The translations under genes and the position numbers were made by a program. Shown here in pieces: positions 23,425-33,038 of a stretch of DNA of 64,000 nt (positions are counted from its first letter, which is position 1; each line of letters begins with the position of its first letter). The DNA lies in contig CM071591.1 in assembly GCA_036429605.1 (NCBI GenBank), positions 3,906,001-3,970,000 of the forward strand, written 5' to 3'. Source of the stretch: Cladobotryum mycophilum. Its lineage: Eukaryota > Ascomycota > Sordariomycetes > Hypocreales > Hypocreaceae. Under the pieces are notes generated by a model. That model made no database searches. It worked only from the letters and a program-made list of their open reading frames with translations, and was not told the origin of the DNA.

Positions 23425-24821
23425 CTAATCTTCCTCGCTGATCTCGCTCTCATCATCGTCTCGGCTTCCCTCTTGACTATTTTGTAAATCATCAAAGGCC
23501 ATCTCCATCTCCTTCTCCAGATCGTCTTCGAGATTGGAAGCATCAGCCGCAGCCGCAGCAGCATCTTCTCGTATTACACTCTCAAACTCTGCTTCCAATT
23601 CCGCCTCATCAATCTCCATCGTGTCTGATGGCTGATATGGAGCCGCAGGCGCCGGCATTACATAAGTATTGGTTTGGGGCGCCTTATCGTTGTTGACTGG
23701 GCTAGGCATTTTGAACACAATCTCAGCCTCGTCATCAGTCTCACCCTCAGCGTCATCGCCTTCGGCCTCTGAATCTCTCTGATTCATAAAGTCATCGAAT
23801 CGCTTTGGCACAGGGAATGCGGGCGAGGGGTCCGTCTTTTTAGTCGAATCATCCCCCCACTCGACAAGAAGCTCGTCATCGTCATCTTCCTCATCCTCAT
23901 CGTCGTCTTCCTGTTTGCGCTGCTGTGGTTTGGGTTGCTGCTTGGGTTGTTGAGATGGCTTGGGCATAGCCATTGGCACAGGCACAGGCAAGGCGAGATC
24001 CAACTTCTTGGACTGGGGTTTCTTCTCAACGTTTCGCTGCCTAGGTAGGGGCTGTGCGCTGGGTCTCGGAGGAGGTCTGAATGCTGGTGTCTTGGATTTC
24101 TCCTTCATCTTCATCTTCTCCATAGGCTTCTCCACAGGCTTAGGCTTTTCCATGGGCTTTTCCATAGGCTTAGGCTTTTCCATGGGCTTCGCCTTCTCCA
24201 TAGGTTTGTCCATGGGCCTTTCCTTCTCCCTTTCCATGGGCTTCTCCTTCTCCCTCTCCACCGGCTTCTTCTTTTCCTCTGGCCGTAGCGGTTTCAACTT
24301 TGGCAAATGGGGGTATTGCCGGCGAAGGTCTTCAGGGTTGGAGTTCCCAGGAACACGAGTAATATTCATGTTGAAGGTTGAGTCGACCTTGTCGAGAATG
24401 AATGCCTTTCGCTCCGGGTCAAAGTACAACACATAATCGTCATTTTCTGTCGTGCGCGTGCCAGCAAAGGCGTGGGGTCCTTTGCTGTCGGAAAAGGCCA
24501 GGTCGTAGGAGCCCGTCTTGCCCGGAATAGAAGGCTTTAATCGAGCATCCGACGTCAGGGAAGGCTTGTGGTTATCTGCGTCGGTTAGCACGGGAACATG
24601 TTGTCGCAAATCGGGACCAAGGGCTTCTGCATACAGCGCACTCCAGTAAAGATTTCGTTAGAGGTCTTTCCAAGGAGAGCATCGCCAAGAATGACGGGAT
24701 AGTTTCCCGTCATGGTCGGGTCAATCATGGGCGGCATCCCCGCGACCCGATTGCTTGTCCGTTGGTTCGCGGTATCGGGAATGGCGGGAGGCTTGAGGAA
24801 GGTATGAGAGGCTTTCGACAT
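23425..24821 (-). CDS. ELL-associated factor (EAF) family transcription elongation protein
   Basis: Exon 1 is 24821-24635 and exon 2 is 24575-23425, about 445 aa; the 59-nt intron has a GTATGC donor and CTAACCGACGCAG at its end. The splice restores the EAF signature YPVILGDALLGK...EIFTGVRYNHKPSL. EAF proteins bind ELL and stimulate RNA polymerase II elongation in the nucleus; the fission yeast member is SpEAF. The N-terminal ~135 residues form the EAF domain, continuing with YDLAFSD and VLYFDPERKAFILDKVDSTF. The middle contains tandem PMEK/KPMEKP repeats (nt ~24100-24260), then a Gln/Lys-rich part. The C-terminal half is very acidic (DDDEDEEDDDDELLVEWGDD, ending EISEED), as expected for a transactivation tail. 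The frame also stays open upstream of 24821, in a polyglutamine/histidine-like stretch taken to be 5' UTR. Confidence 0.88.
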
Positions 24822-25868
24822 GGAGATGGTAGTAGAAATCAAGGCGCGCGCGCCAAGACCAGCTAATACGCAATGAGCAGAGTTTGTAATGCGAGCTGGC
24901 GCTTGAGGAACTGCAGTTTTGTGGTGATGATGTTGTTGTTGTTGTTGTTGATGGTTGGGAAGCGTAGGTGTGAGCAGGACGATTGTCTGGCGCTTAAGGA
25001 AGAGGAAGAAGTGAGTCCGGGTGTCTTCCAGATCGACAGTGAGTTCCAGGTTGGGTTGGGGCAGGTCGGAGCAGCCGCTAGTGGAGCAATGGTTAGAGCG
25101 CTGAGCCGAAGCGGAGGGGCTGTGGAGGCTGCTAGAGTTGGGCAAGGTTACCGCCTGGGCGACCTTTAGCGGGGGCCCTTTGGTGGGGACAAGAGCCTGC
25201 TTAGTGGATGCTGCACTGTATTACAGGGATGTGCCCGCTAATATTTAGTGACTGCAGAGCCTGGGCTATCTGTGAATCTTGGAATCCATCCATGGATGGA
25301 TCTATATGGAAGGGACCTAACCTAGTTAAAACGAAATAACTCACAATAGAGAATGCAAAAAGAAGAAGAAAAAGGGTTTGTTTAGAATTAGTATTGTGCA
25401 AAGATGATTTTCGTTATTGTTCATGACTATCGTTTAGATATATTATCGCCTATTGTGTCTGTTGACAATAGAGCGCTGCACCCTCTAGACTGTAACGTAG
25501 GTAACGTCTCGAATACTCATCTCGAAACTGATTACCAAAACATCTAAAAGTAAATTAATAAATATACTCGTCAAGGTAAGGAGTGGTATTGGATAGAGAA
25601 AATTACGCATATAATATAATACAGCAGGTAGTTTAAAGAGTCTCTAGTAGTTGGCGACTATGCATCAGTACTGCAAACGCCAAGTCCTGATATTCCTACA
25701 TACCTAGGTACAACCTCAAAAGCACAACCATAGATAATCCAGGTATTCCGCCAGTGACCACGCATTCAAACCAACAGGAATCATAAAGGGGTATCTTCTC
25801 ATAACAAAATCAAAAGAAAAAACAAGAGCAAAAGAAACAGTGGTAGGTAGCACATGTCTTCAGCAGCG
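24822..25868. other. Intergenic region between the EAF gene and an F-box gene
   Basis: Both flanking genes are on the minus strand, so this holds the EAF promoter and the 3' end of the next gene. It has a TTG run at ~24930-24950 and a tRNA-free, AT-richer part from 25320 on. No coding region is supported. Confidence 0.55.
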
Positions 25869-27053
25869 CTACGCCCATCGTGATCGACGAGCATCACGCT
25901 CCGCACGAAGCTCATGTTTAACGAACCATGACTCTAAATCCGGTGCTAATCTCCTTGCCGTAGGACAATTCTTGACGTGCTCCAGGAAATCTTGTCGAGC
26001 GTACGCGGTATACCGCATTGACCTCGCCAGCCTCCATTGCCGGCGTGCCTCCCCCAAGACAGCACCCGGATTCTGGCTATGCGAACTCAGCGTTGCTATC
26101 AGTTCAAGCCGTTTCTCCTCCAAGTCGTTCTCGCAGCCTTGGCACCATGCCCCATGTTCTAGGCCCCGGGATGTCAAGGACGGAAATCTCATTGTCGCCA
26201 TTCCAAAGAAGCGATCTCGCGGACCATCGAGCTCAATATCTTGGTCTGGTCTAGTCAGGGGGTTGTATCTCAATGGCTCAGTAGGGGTTGCCAGATAGTG
26301 ATCATAGACCTCCTGAAGTTCTTCAACTCGTGGCCCAGCTCGAGGCCGAGGAGCGTGTTCCGCCAGTTCTTCTTCTGACCCATATGCCGTGATGGCAAGG
26401 GTTTTCGCTTCCTGGGCGCTTACCAGCCGTAAAGGTGTCATTCGTAGTTGAGGGATTGCAAAGTCGTATCGGCCGGGGATGCTAGTCATCCTGGGCAACT
26501 GTCCTCGCAGGCCTCTTTGGGTGAGACCGAAACATCTCTCGGCCATAGTTGCTGGGAGTACCCACAAGGCTTGGTTGTTCTTTAAGCAGGCGATACAGGC
26601 CCGCTCGAAAGTCATTACAAACAAGAACGCAGCGAATTCGTTTCCGCAAGAAACACAGGTTTTCGATCGCAATATAGTATCAATCTTTCGCAACGAGTGC
26701 TGGGAAATCATATCGACTCGTGAAAGAGTTGACAATGCCCCTCGAGCATAGAATGTGACGTCCCTATATGCCTTTAGAGACTGAACGAGTTCGTTTGCTC
26801 GTTTACATGTTGCTGAAAATTCGCTGAGCGATACGAAGTCTAGGTTGAGGACAACGGAGGTCAAGACTTCGACAGGCAGAGTGTCCAGCCTACCGACAGG
26901 CGAGGTGGAAACATACGGCAATGATAAACTCGATGGACGCGCAACGTCTGTGTGATTAATTATAGCCCCCTCCAACCCGTGGCGTTGTGTAGAGAGAGAG
27001 TGGATAATTTCTTGGTCCGTAATGTCGTTCTCGGAGGATCTCGGGGAGCTCAT
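25869..27053 (-). CDS. F-box protein with two conserved Cys/His clusters (copy 1)
   Basis: A single exon of 394 aa from ATG 27053 (MSSPRSSEND). The frame runs open to 27215, but the upstream part looks like leader sequence. The F-box is LDTLPVEVLTSVVLNLDFVS plus FSATCKRANELV (residues ~57-90). A first Cys cluster follows: C133-x2-C136 and C153-x2-C156. A second is WC304-x2-C307 with DFLEH359-x3-C363. The same residues and spacing recur in the neighbour at 28980-30071, along with FFGMA and FPSL, so the clusters are probably zinc-binding (inferred). The role is presumably substrate choice for an SCF ubiquitin ligase; the substrate is unknown. Confidence 0.75.
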   Translation of the reverse strand: MSSPRSSENDITDQEIIHSLSTQRHGLEGAIINHTDVARPSSLSLPYVSTSPVGRLDTLPVEVLTSVVLNLDFVSLSEFSATCKRANELVQSLKAYRDVTFYARGALSTLSRVDMISQHSLRKIDTILRSKTCVSCGNEFAAFLFVMTFERACIACLKNNQALWVLPATMAERCFGLTQRGLRGQLPRMTSIPGRYDFAIPQLRMTPLRLVSAQEAKTLAITAYGSEEELAEHAPRPRAGPRVEELQEVYDHYLATPTEPLRYNPLTRPDQDIELDGPRDRFFGMATMRFPSLTSRGLEHGAWCQGCENDLEEKRLELIATLSSHSQNPGAVLGEARRQWRLARSMRYTAYARQDFLEHVKNCPTARRLAPDLESWFVKHELRAERDARRSRWA

Positions 27054-28979
27054 CGTTCGGAAATGTAGAGATAGTCGGATATGCTTGACTTGATGGGCTT
27101 TAAGAAGGACTTGAAAATAGGTAGAGGGGTGTATAAAGTAGGAACCGGCTTTTGGCGAGCTTGGTGATGCTGCAGCTTGACATGACGTTTCCTCGCATGG
27201 AGAGGTAGGGATCAAGAGAGGTCAAACGCAGTGCTGATGGTGATGGAAGCCTGAAGAAATTTAATCGAGAACTGGAAGAAGAAGAAGGTTGCTATTGAGT
27301 TACGAAACCTCGAGCTCGCTTCTCTATCAGTAACTGATAACCAGAATTAGACAGTCTTCATCCTGGCACACGGCAACCGATGGCAGCTGCTGGTAACTAC
27401 TGACTGTTACTACCACTGCCATCACCTGCCTCCCTGCCTGCCTACCTACCTAGTACCTGCCTACCACCGATAATCCACATCTGGAAGTCGCTTTCAGGCA
27501 CTACCTACTGCCCTGGTAATTGCAATGTGGCATCTTTCAGGCATTAGTCCATCTTTTGAATATAACAAGTTGGTCCTAGACGTCCCCCAAAGCTTTCCAA
27601 ACTTCCTCTCCTTAACATCCTCCATAGCACCGTTCTAGCACTGTCCAGAGCCCATACGAAACCACAATTTCGTCTGTCTTGACCGTGGACATCCCATAGA
27701 CACCCCCACCCGAGAACGAATCGATAGATTCAGGGTGGGAGAAAGAGGGGGGGTTCAAATGTTACTGCGGTAGAAAATTATGCCGACTATTACCAAGAAC
27801 GAAGCTTTAGGTATGAACCCTTTACTCGAATACGAAGATGTGTGAATCTATTTTACACAAAGGACTCAACAAATCGCAGAAATGCTTCTCAGACCGATAA
27901 AGAGTCGACGATTTACATCACACCATTTTGACATTGGCGCCCCAGGGTCGCTGGAAACTTCTACAACCCAAGAGACGCAGATTACCTCGGCCGATGCCTC
28001 AATTTGGCTTACCAAATGCAGCCCTCATCCCTACACCCCCGAAGGCCTCGGCTCCAGGAGCTCCCAAGTTACTGCTCAAGTTGACGGGTATGGATACCCT
28101 AAACTCGATAGGTAGTAAAGAAGTTGTTGAGGCGCCGTGACTTCGTTGAAGGAGATATGAGGGTGGATATCGTGGATATAGGTAGGGGCGAAAGGCTATT
28201 TTGTTGGTCAAGAATGGAAGGCGGAACACTGAGGGGCAGATGTACGATGTACGGTTTAAAGTGGTGATTGATTTCCCTTGGTACCACTGGTTATTGAAGG
28301 AAGATGGGGCATTTCTACTAGGATTCCAAGTAACAACCTTTCATTGATAATAAATTATTATATCCTTTCCTAATGGGACCATTTCTGCAACCCTAAAACT
28401 CCAGTCTCTCAATGACTTTTACAACGGATGCGATAGCGAAAATAAAGAAAGCAAGCAAGGGGATGAAAGGCGTAAAGAAATGGGTGAAAGGAAATAGAGA
28501 TGAAGAAGATGAAAGCTGAAAGGAAACAAAACAGCAAAGTAAAGTTAAAGGAAACTCGAAAAGAAGAAAAACAACAACGAAATGAGAAAGGAGGCGGCGG
28601 AAATAAATAAAGGGGGTGGGCCAATGCTCTAACAAGCCAAACAGAAATCCAAGATCATCAATTTTCATCAACTCATATAATAACGAGTGTTGACCATTCC
28701 ACATACATAGCATACTAGTGCTTCACAAAAATTAGGGCTATTTCTTTTTACCAATTCTTTTCAGACGTGCTTCAAGATCAATTAGGGGACTGCCCTTGTG
28801 CATATTGGTCTTTGACGATTGTCTCTCTGAAGAGTGATTTGTTAGTAAATGGAAGTAACTATATAAGGAGGCGATTTGACTTACTCGGACAACCACTATA
28901 AGCAATAGCCTTATCATGTATAAGCGTTTCTAGTTCACTTACCTATTGAGAAACGCTCCCCTCTAATGTTATGGGATTA
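27054..28979. other. 1.9 kb intergenic region
   Basis: It lies between two same-strand F-box paralogues. It contains TACCTACC words (~27440-27470) and GA-rich stretches (~28430-28620) whose open frames are low-complexity. No gene is supported. Confidence 0.5.
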
Positions 28980-30071
28980 TTAGTCCTGGTTTGCGGCTTC
29001 TTGGATACTGCGCTGCCATGTGGCCATGGCAGGCGACAGTCCCGGCACACCAAAGCAGTGCTTGATGTGCTCGAGGAAATCGGCACGGGAGCGAGCGCGA
29101 AGCTGCATGTCGCTGAGGAACTTGCAGGCCCTGAGGCGGCGGGGTATCATGTTCGAGATGGGAATGGCCGAGGCAGACCTGCCAAAGCTGTTGAGATTAT
29201 AGTCGCAGCCCCTGCACCAGAGGCCGGTTTCGAGGCCAGCCTTGGATAGGGATGGGAAGGTCGTCGCCGCCATGCCGAAGAAAGGGTCGAGAATTCCGTA
29301 GTATCCTTGATCGCGCTGGAACATGGGATCGTTGGTGAATGGCTTGAGCGGAGCGGCGAGGTAGAAATTGTACTCGGAGATTTGTCTGTTGGAAAGAGGC
29401 CTGGATATCGAGGTGTACAGCTTGCTCGTGATATCTTGCTCAGATCCGTGAACCTTGATGGCAAGTTCCTTGACTGCTCTGACGCTGACGAGCTTGAGAC
29501 GGCGTCTTCGAGAGGACTTGCCGGCGATGCTGAGCATGTTCGGCAGCTGGTCCACCTGACGGGACGTGAGGCAGAAGCATTTCTGTGCTGCCATGCGAGA
29601 CATGACCCAGAGCGATTGATTGTACTCGAGGCAGTTGTAGCAGCATCGCTCCAAAGTGGGCAGGAACAAGTATGATCCATAATGCCCACAGGAGACGCAC
29701 CTATCGGTCTTCAAGACACTGAATATCTCACCAGCAGTATGGTAGGAGATCAATCTCGTACGGCCAAGAGCTCCCAGAGTCTCCGCCGCATAGACCATCA
29801 AGTCGCGATACAGCTTCAGCGTGTTGACCGACTCATTGGCCCGCCGAGAGGTGCGGGAGAAGCGGGTGAGGGATAGGAAGTCCAGGTTCTCGAGGATGTT
29901 GTGCATAATCTCAAGGGGAAACGTCTTCAGGATGCCGGTGGCGGAGGTGGAGACCCTAGCGACGGACGATGGCTTAGGGAGATTGGAGATTCGAATGGTG
30001 ATGTACGATGCCTCCTTGGGTCGACGGGAGAGTCGAGAGATCATGTACTTGTCACTGGGCTGCCTAGCCAT
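28980..30071 (-). CDS. F-box protein with two conserved Cys/His clusters (copy 2)
   Basis: A single exon of 363 aa from ATG 30071. The F-box-like block is LKTFPLEIMHNILENLDFLS (residues ~48-67) followed by FSRTSRRANESV. Cys cluster one is C125-x2-C128 and C144-x2-C147 (CVSCG, CYNCLEYNQSLWV). Cluster two is WC286-x2-C289 and DFLEH335-x3-C339. Alignment with the 25869-27053 product is clear along the whole length (LERCC/FERAC, FFGMA, FPSL, GLETGLWC, DFLEHIKHC), so the two are local duplicates that have diverged. Both lie on the minus strand. Function beyond an F-box adaptor role is unknown. Confidence 0.75.
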   Translation of the reverse strand: MARQPSDKYMISRLSRRPKEASYITIRISNLPKPSSVARVSTSATGILKTFPLEIMHNILENLDFLSLTRFSRTSRRANESVNTLKLYRDLMVYAAETLGALGRTRLISYHTAGEIFSVLKTDRCVSCGHYGSYLFLPTLERCCYNCLEYNQSLWVMSRMAAQKCFCLTSRQVDQLPNMLSIAGKSSRRRRLKLVSVRAVKELAIKVHGSEQDITSKLYTSISRPLSNRQISEYNFYLAAPLKPFTNDPMFQRDQGYYGILDPFFGMAATTFPSLSKAGLETGLWCRGCDYNLNSFGRSASAIPISNMIPRRLRACKFLSDMQLRARSRADFLEHIKHCFGVPGLSPAMATWQRSIQEAANQD

Positions 30072-30928
30072 GATGATGAATCTACTACACGGAGAGGCCT
30101 GCTATGCGAATTGGTGATGCAGAGATGAGTCGAGCAGGCAATATCCTTCGACCTAAGATGCTTTTTGTTGATGAGGCGATAGCTCTACCTAGGTAGATAA
30201 AATCCTATGTTGATGTGCTGTTAGTACTAGAACCAAATCTTAAACACGATTGCTTCGCCGCCCGGCCACTATACCTTTTCCGTACAATTGGAAGCGAAAG
30301 GTAGCTTTAGGAGCTGTAAAAGGATAAGTAAGTTAGGGAAGAAGTAGAAGAAGCAATGGCTCGGGGATGGTGAAGGTGTAGGTTGTAAGAGTAGTAATAC
30401 ATTTGTTGGTAGGGGCAATGGATGTCAGGCCAAAATAGGTGCCCAGATAGCTCGTAGTGCGGGGAACGATGTCCATTGGATGATGACGGGGGGGGGGGCT
30501 GCATCAAGAGAGGAGAGAGAGCGAGAGAGACCGGGAGGCAGGCCCCATCACCCCAGCAATAATCAGTCGTCACAAGAATTCACATGATTGGATTTATAAT
30601 CATCAATCAATTTATATTATTTCCCTATCAATTTATGCAGATATGCTCACTTGCACCGTATTAACCGTGGAACAAGCTCGGTTGCAGCTTTTCAGCCTGG
30701 GGTCCATGGATGCAGCTTACCCATGCTCATATCACACCGCATAGCCTGTCAAGGATAATATGGGCGGCAGACAACTTGGCAATGACAGCTTCCCTGTATC
30801 CTGCAATAGTGGGCTTTTCCCTTGTATACACACACATACACACACACACACAGCCCCCTTTATTCGGGCATCTCTGCAGTGGACCTGTGGAAACCAGGAA
30901 GAAAAGAAAGAAAAAAGAAATGGCTGTG
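30072..30928. other. Intergenic region, 0.86 kb
   Basis: Promoter of the F-box copy and 3' end of the hydrolase gene. It has a G run (~30490-30498) and a CA-rich run (~30832-30852). Nothing coding was seen. Confidence 0.55.
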
Positions 30929-31966
30929 TCAAGGCTCCTTGACTGTGAATCGATACAGCTCTCCGCGGTCAAGATAGACCACCTGGTTGTCCAGCCCAGC
31001 CTTCTGCATCTCCGCCTTGAAATCCGACAAGGGTGACAGGAAGGCATCGTAGTCGTCGTAGTGAATAGGAAGTGTCAGCTTCGGCTTGATGAGCTGCACC
31101 AACTGCAGCCCTTGCTTCGCGTCCATGGTGACCATGACCATGCCCGTCGGACCCGGGACCGTCGTGCCGCCGAGATGGACGAGCATCAGGTCAATCTTAT
31201 CATCCTTCAACCGCTTCGGGATCTCCTTCAGCTCATCGACAAATAGCGTGTCGCCCGAGATGTAAACCCGATAACCAGTCTTGACAGTCACAGTCCCAGT
31301 CCCAGTCCCAGTCTCGCTCGCGTCGGGTAGGTAGCCAAACTCTAGGAGCCACCCATTCGTCGGCGGAATCGGAAGATCCTCGTATGCGATGCCTTCCGGC
31401 TTATGCTTCCCTGGCATCGCGGTAACCTTGATCACGGGCTGGCCATGGGAACCCGGATCCCCAGAGTGAATATCGAAAAATATGCTCTCGAAGAAGTCGA
31501 GTGCGGTCACGGCGTGGAACGGCTCATCCTTTATCTCGTCCGAGGAGAGATTCTTCTTCGCATGAGGCGTGCTAATGATGGGGAAATTCCTGTTCAGAGA
31601 GTTTTCCACCAGTTTATCAAAGTGGTCCTCGTGATAGTGCGAGAGCAGGATAACATCGATGGGCGGCATATCCTCGAGGTCTACCGCCGGGTTCGTGCGA
31701 CGCTGGGCAGTGATTCCGGGGCCAAGGTGGACATGGTCACCAGCGTGGAGGAAGTTTGGGTCAGTCAAGATGCGAATTCCTCTCCATTCGATGACGGTCG
31801 TGGCATTGCCAATGAAGTATATCTGGGCATTCTCGTCGTTAGTCGCCGTCGATGGGTGCGTGACGACCTTGCCCTCTGGCAAGTGCTTGTGAGCATGATG
31901 TCCTTCTGGGGGCGCCCTGAGAAGGGGAAGTCTCTTCTTGGGATCCAGAACCAGATGAGAAGCCAT
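30929..31966 (-). CDS. Metallo-beta-lactamase-fold hydrolase (UlaG / NAPE-PLD-like)
   Basis: A single exon of 345 aa from ATG 31966. The metal-binding motif HxHxDH is complete: H110, H112, D114 and H115 in LLSHYHEDHFD. It is preceded by the family block GNATTVIEWRGIRILTDPNF. Further ligand motifs are MPGKHKPEG, YISGDTLFVDE (metal-bridging Asp) and LPIHYDDYDAF. This pattern fits the cytosolic L-ascorbate-6-phosphate lactonase / NAPE-PLD branch of the superfamily. The substrate cannot be told from sequence. No signal peptide or membrane span is seen. Confidence 0.85.
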   Translation of the reverse strand: MASHLVLDPKKRLPLLRAPPEGHHAHKHLPEGKVVTHPSTATNDENAQIYFIGNATTVIEWRGIRILTDPNFLHAGDHVHLGPGITAQRRTNPAVDLEDMPPIDVILLSHYHEDHFDKLVENSLNRNFPIISTPHAKKNLSSDEIKDEPFHAVTALDFFESIFFDIHSGDPGSHGQPVIKVTAMPGKHKPEGIAYEDLPIPPTNGWLLEFGYLPDASETGTGTGTVTVKTGYRVYISGDTLFVDELKEIPKRLKDDKIDLMLVHLGGTTVPGPTGMVMVTMDAKQGLQLVQLIKPKLTLPIHYDDYDAFLSPLSDFKAEMQKAGLDNQVVYLDRGELYRFTVKEP

Positions 31967-32435
31967 TGTCGATTAACGCTCTTGTAGCTGTGGCAAGACT
32001 TGACGGGACTCGGGGTCCCACCAACAAGTCGGGGACAATGGCATACTTTATGTGATGGAATCATTAGACCACAAGTGAAGGCGGGGGAACGCATGGAGTC
32101 CTCTAGCATGATGTAATGCAATACTACCTTTTATGTTTTATCCGGCAAATGCGGAAGGCAGAATATGTTGGAGATGGCATTCTTAGTATGCCCCTGTTGG
32201 GAGGTCACAAAGAGGATGCCACAGTCACAAAATGGCTGGCAACCAATTCGATAGTTTGTTATGCAGGTCTAAGCCGGATGAATACGATGCCATAATAAGA
32301 AATGTTGATTGGACTTGCCGTGATGGTTGTTTCCACCAAGGTTGTAACATATGGACATGGATGTTTAGGAATCATAACAACAAGTGTGTTCAAAAAGCGT
32401 ACAGAAAAGGACAATCTTTGACAGAGCCTGCAGAG
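31967..32435. other. Intergenic region, 0.47 kb
   Basis: Upstream of the hydrolase gene and downstream of the small membrane protein gene, both minus strand. The plus-strand open frame 32232-32570 runs into the antisense of the next gene and has no family features. Confidence 0.5.
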
Positions 32436-33038
32436 CTATTGGAAGCGCTTGTCCAGTCCTTTGTTGGTTGGCGTATCCTCCTGATGACTTGCAATCTTGG
32501 TATCGTGGAAGCGATCTGTGTCGTCTCTATCTTTGCTGCTTTTTCCCCCTTGGCCAAAGAGACTACTTAGTGTCTGTGATGCATCCTTCTCATCATTCTG
32601 GTTTGTACCCTTCCCCGAAGAACCCTTCCCCTGCCCTCCCTTGTCCCCCTCATATGACTGCTCATAAGGCTTGCTTCGGGAGAAGCGTCCTAGCAGTCCG
32701 CCTTCATCTCGGCCAATCTGGCCCTTATCCAATCCAGGAAAGTTGATGTCTCGAGGACTCGCTTCACCCCCGCCCACACCCCCAGACGGCAGCTTCTCCT
32801 TTGGCGCCGTGGTTTCGACCTTGCGGGATGAATCTTTGTCGGACTGGCCTGGTTCGTGTCCGCCAATGGCATGCGTATTCCCAACACCCGCTCCCATGAT
32901 GCCTTGTTCCTGTTTGGCCAGCTTTCTGTCACGAGTCTGCTCTCCGTAGCTTTTGTTCGGCCTGGAACGGAAGTAGAGGACGGCACCGAGAAGCGAAGCG
33001 CCTCCAACAATTGGAAGAGCCAATCTTTGTCTAGACAT
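32436..33038 (-). CDS. Small membrane-anchored conserved hypothetical protein
   Basis: A single exon of 200 aa from ATG 33038 (MSRQRLALPIVGG). Residues ~6-23 form one hydrophobic span (LALPIVGGASLLGAVLYF) preceded by RQR, which suits an N-terminal anchor, possibly mitochondrial. The rest is hydrophilic, rich in Gly, Lys, Asp and Ser, and probably disordered. No domain was recognised. The coding call rests on the ATG, the clean anchor and the consistent low-hydrophobicity tail. Confidence 0.6.
   Translation of the reverse strand: MSRQRLALPIVGGASLLGAVLYFRSRPNKSYGEQTRDRKLAKQEQGIMGAGVGNTHAIGGHEPGQSDKDSSRKVETTAPKEKLPSGGVGGGEASPRDINFPGLDKGQIGRDEGGLLGRFSRSKPYEQSYEGDKGGQGKGSSGKGTNQNDEKDASQTLSSLFGQGGKSSKDRDDTDRFHDTKIASHQEDTPTNKGLDKRFQ

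Noticed and set aside
32232..32570. 112-codon plus-strand open frame
   Set aside because: It overlaps the antisense of the membrane protein gene and has no family features.
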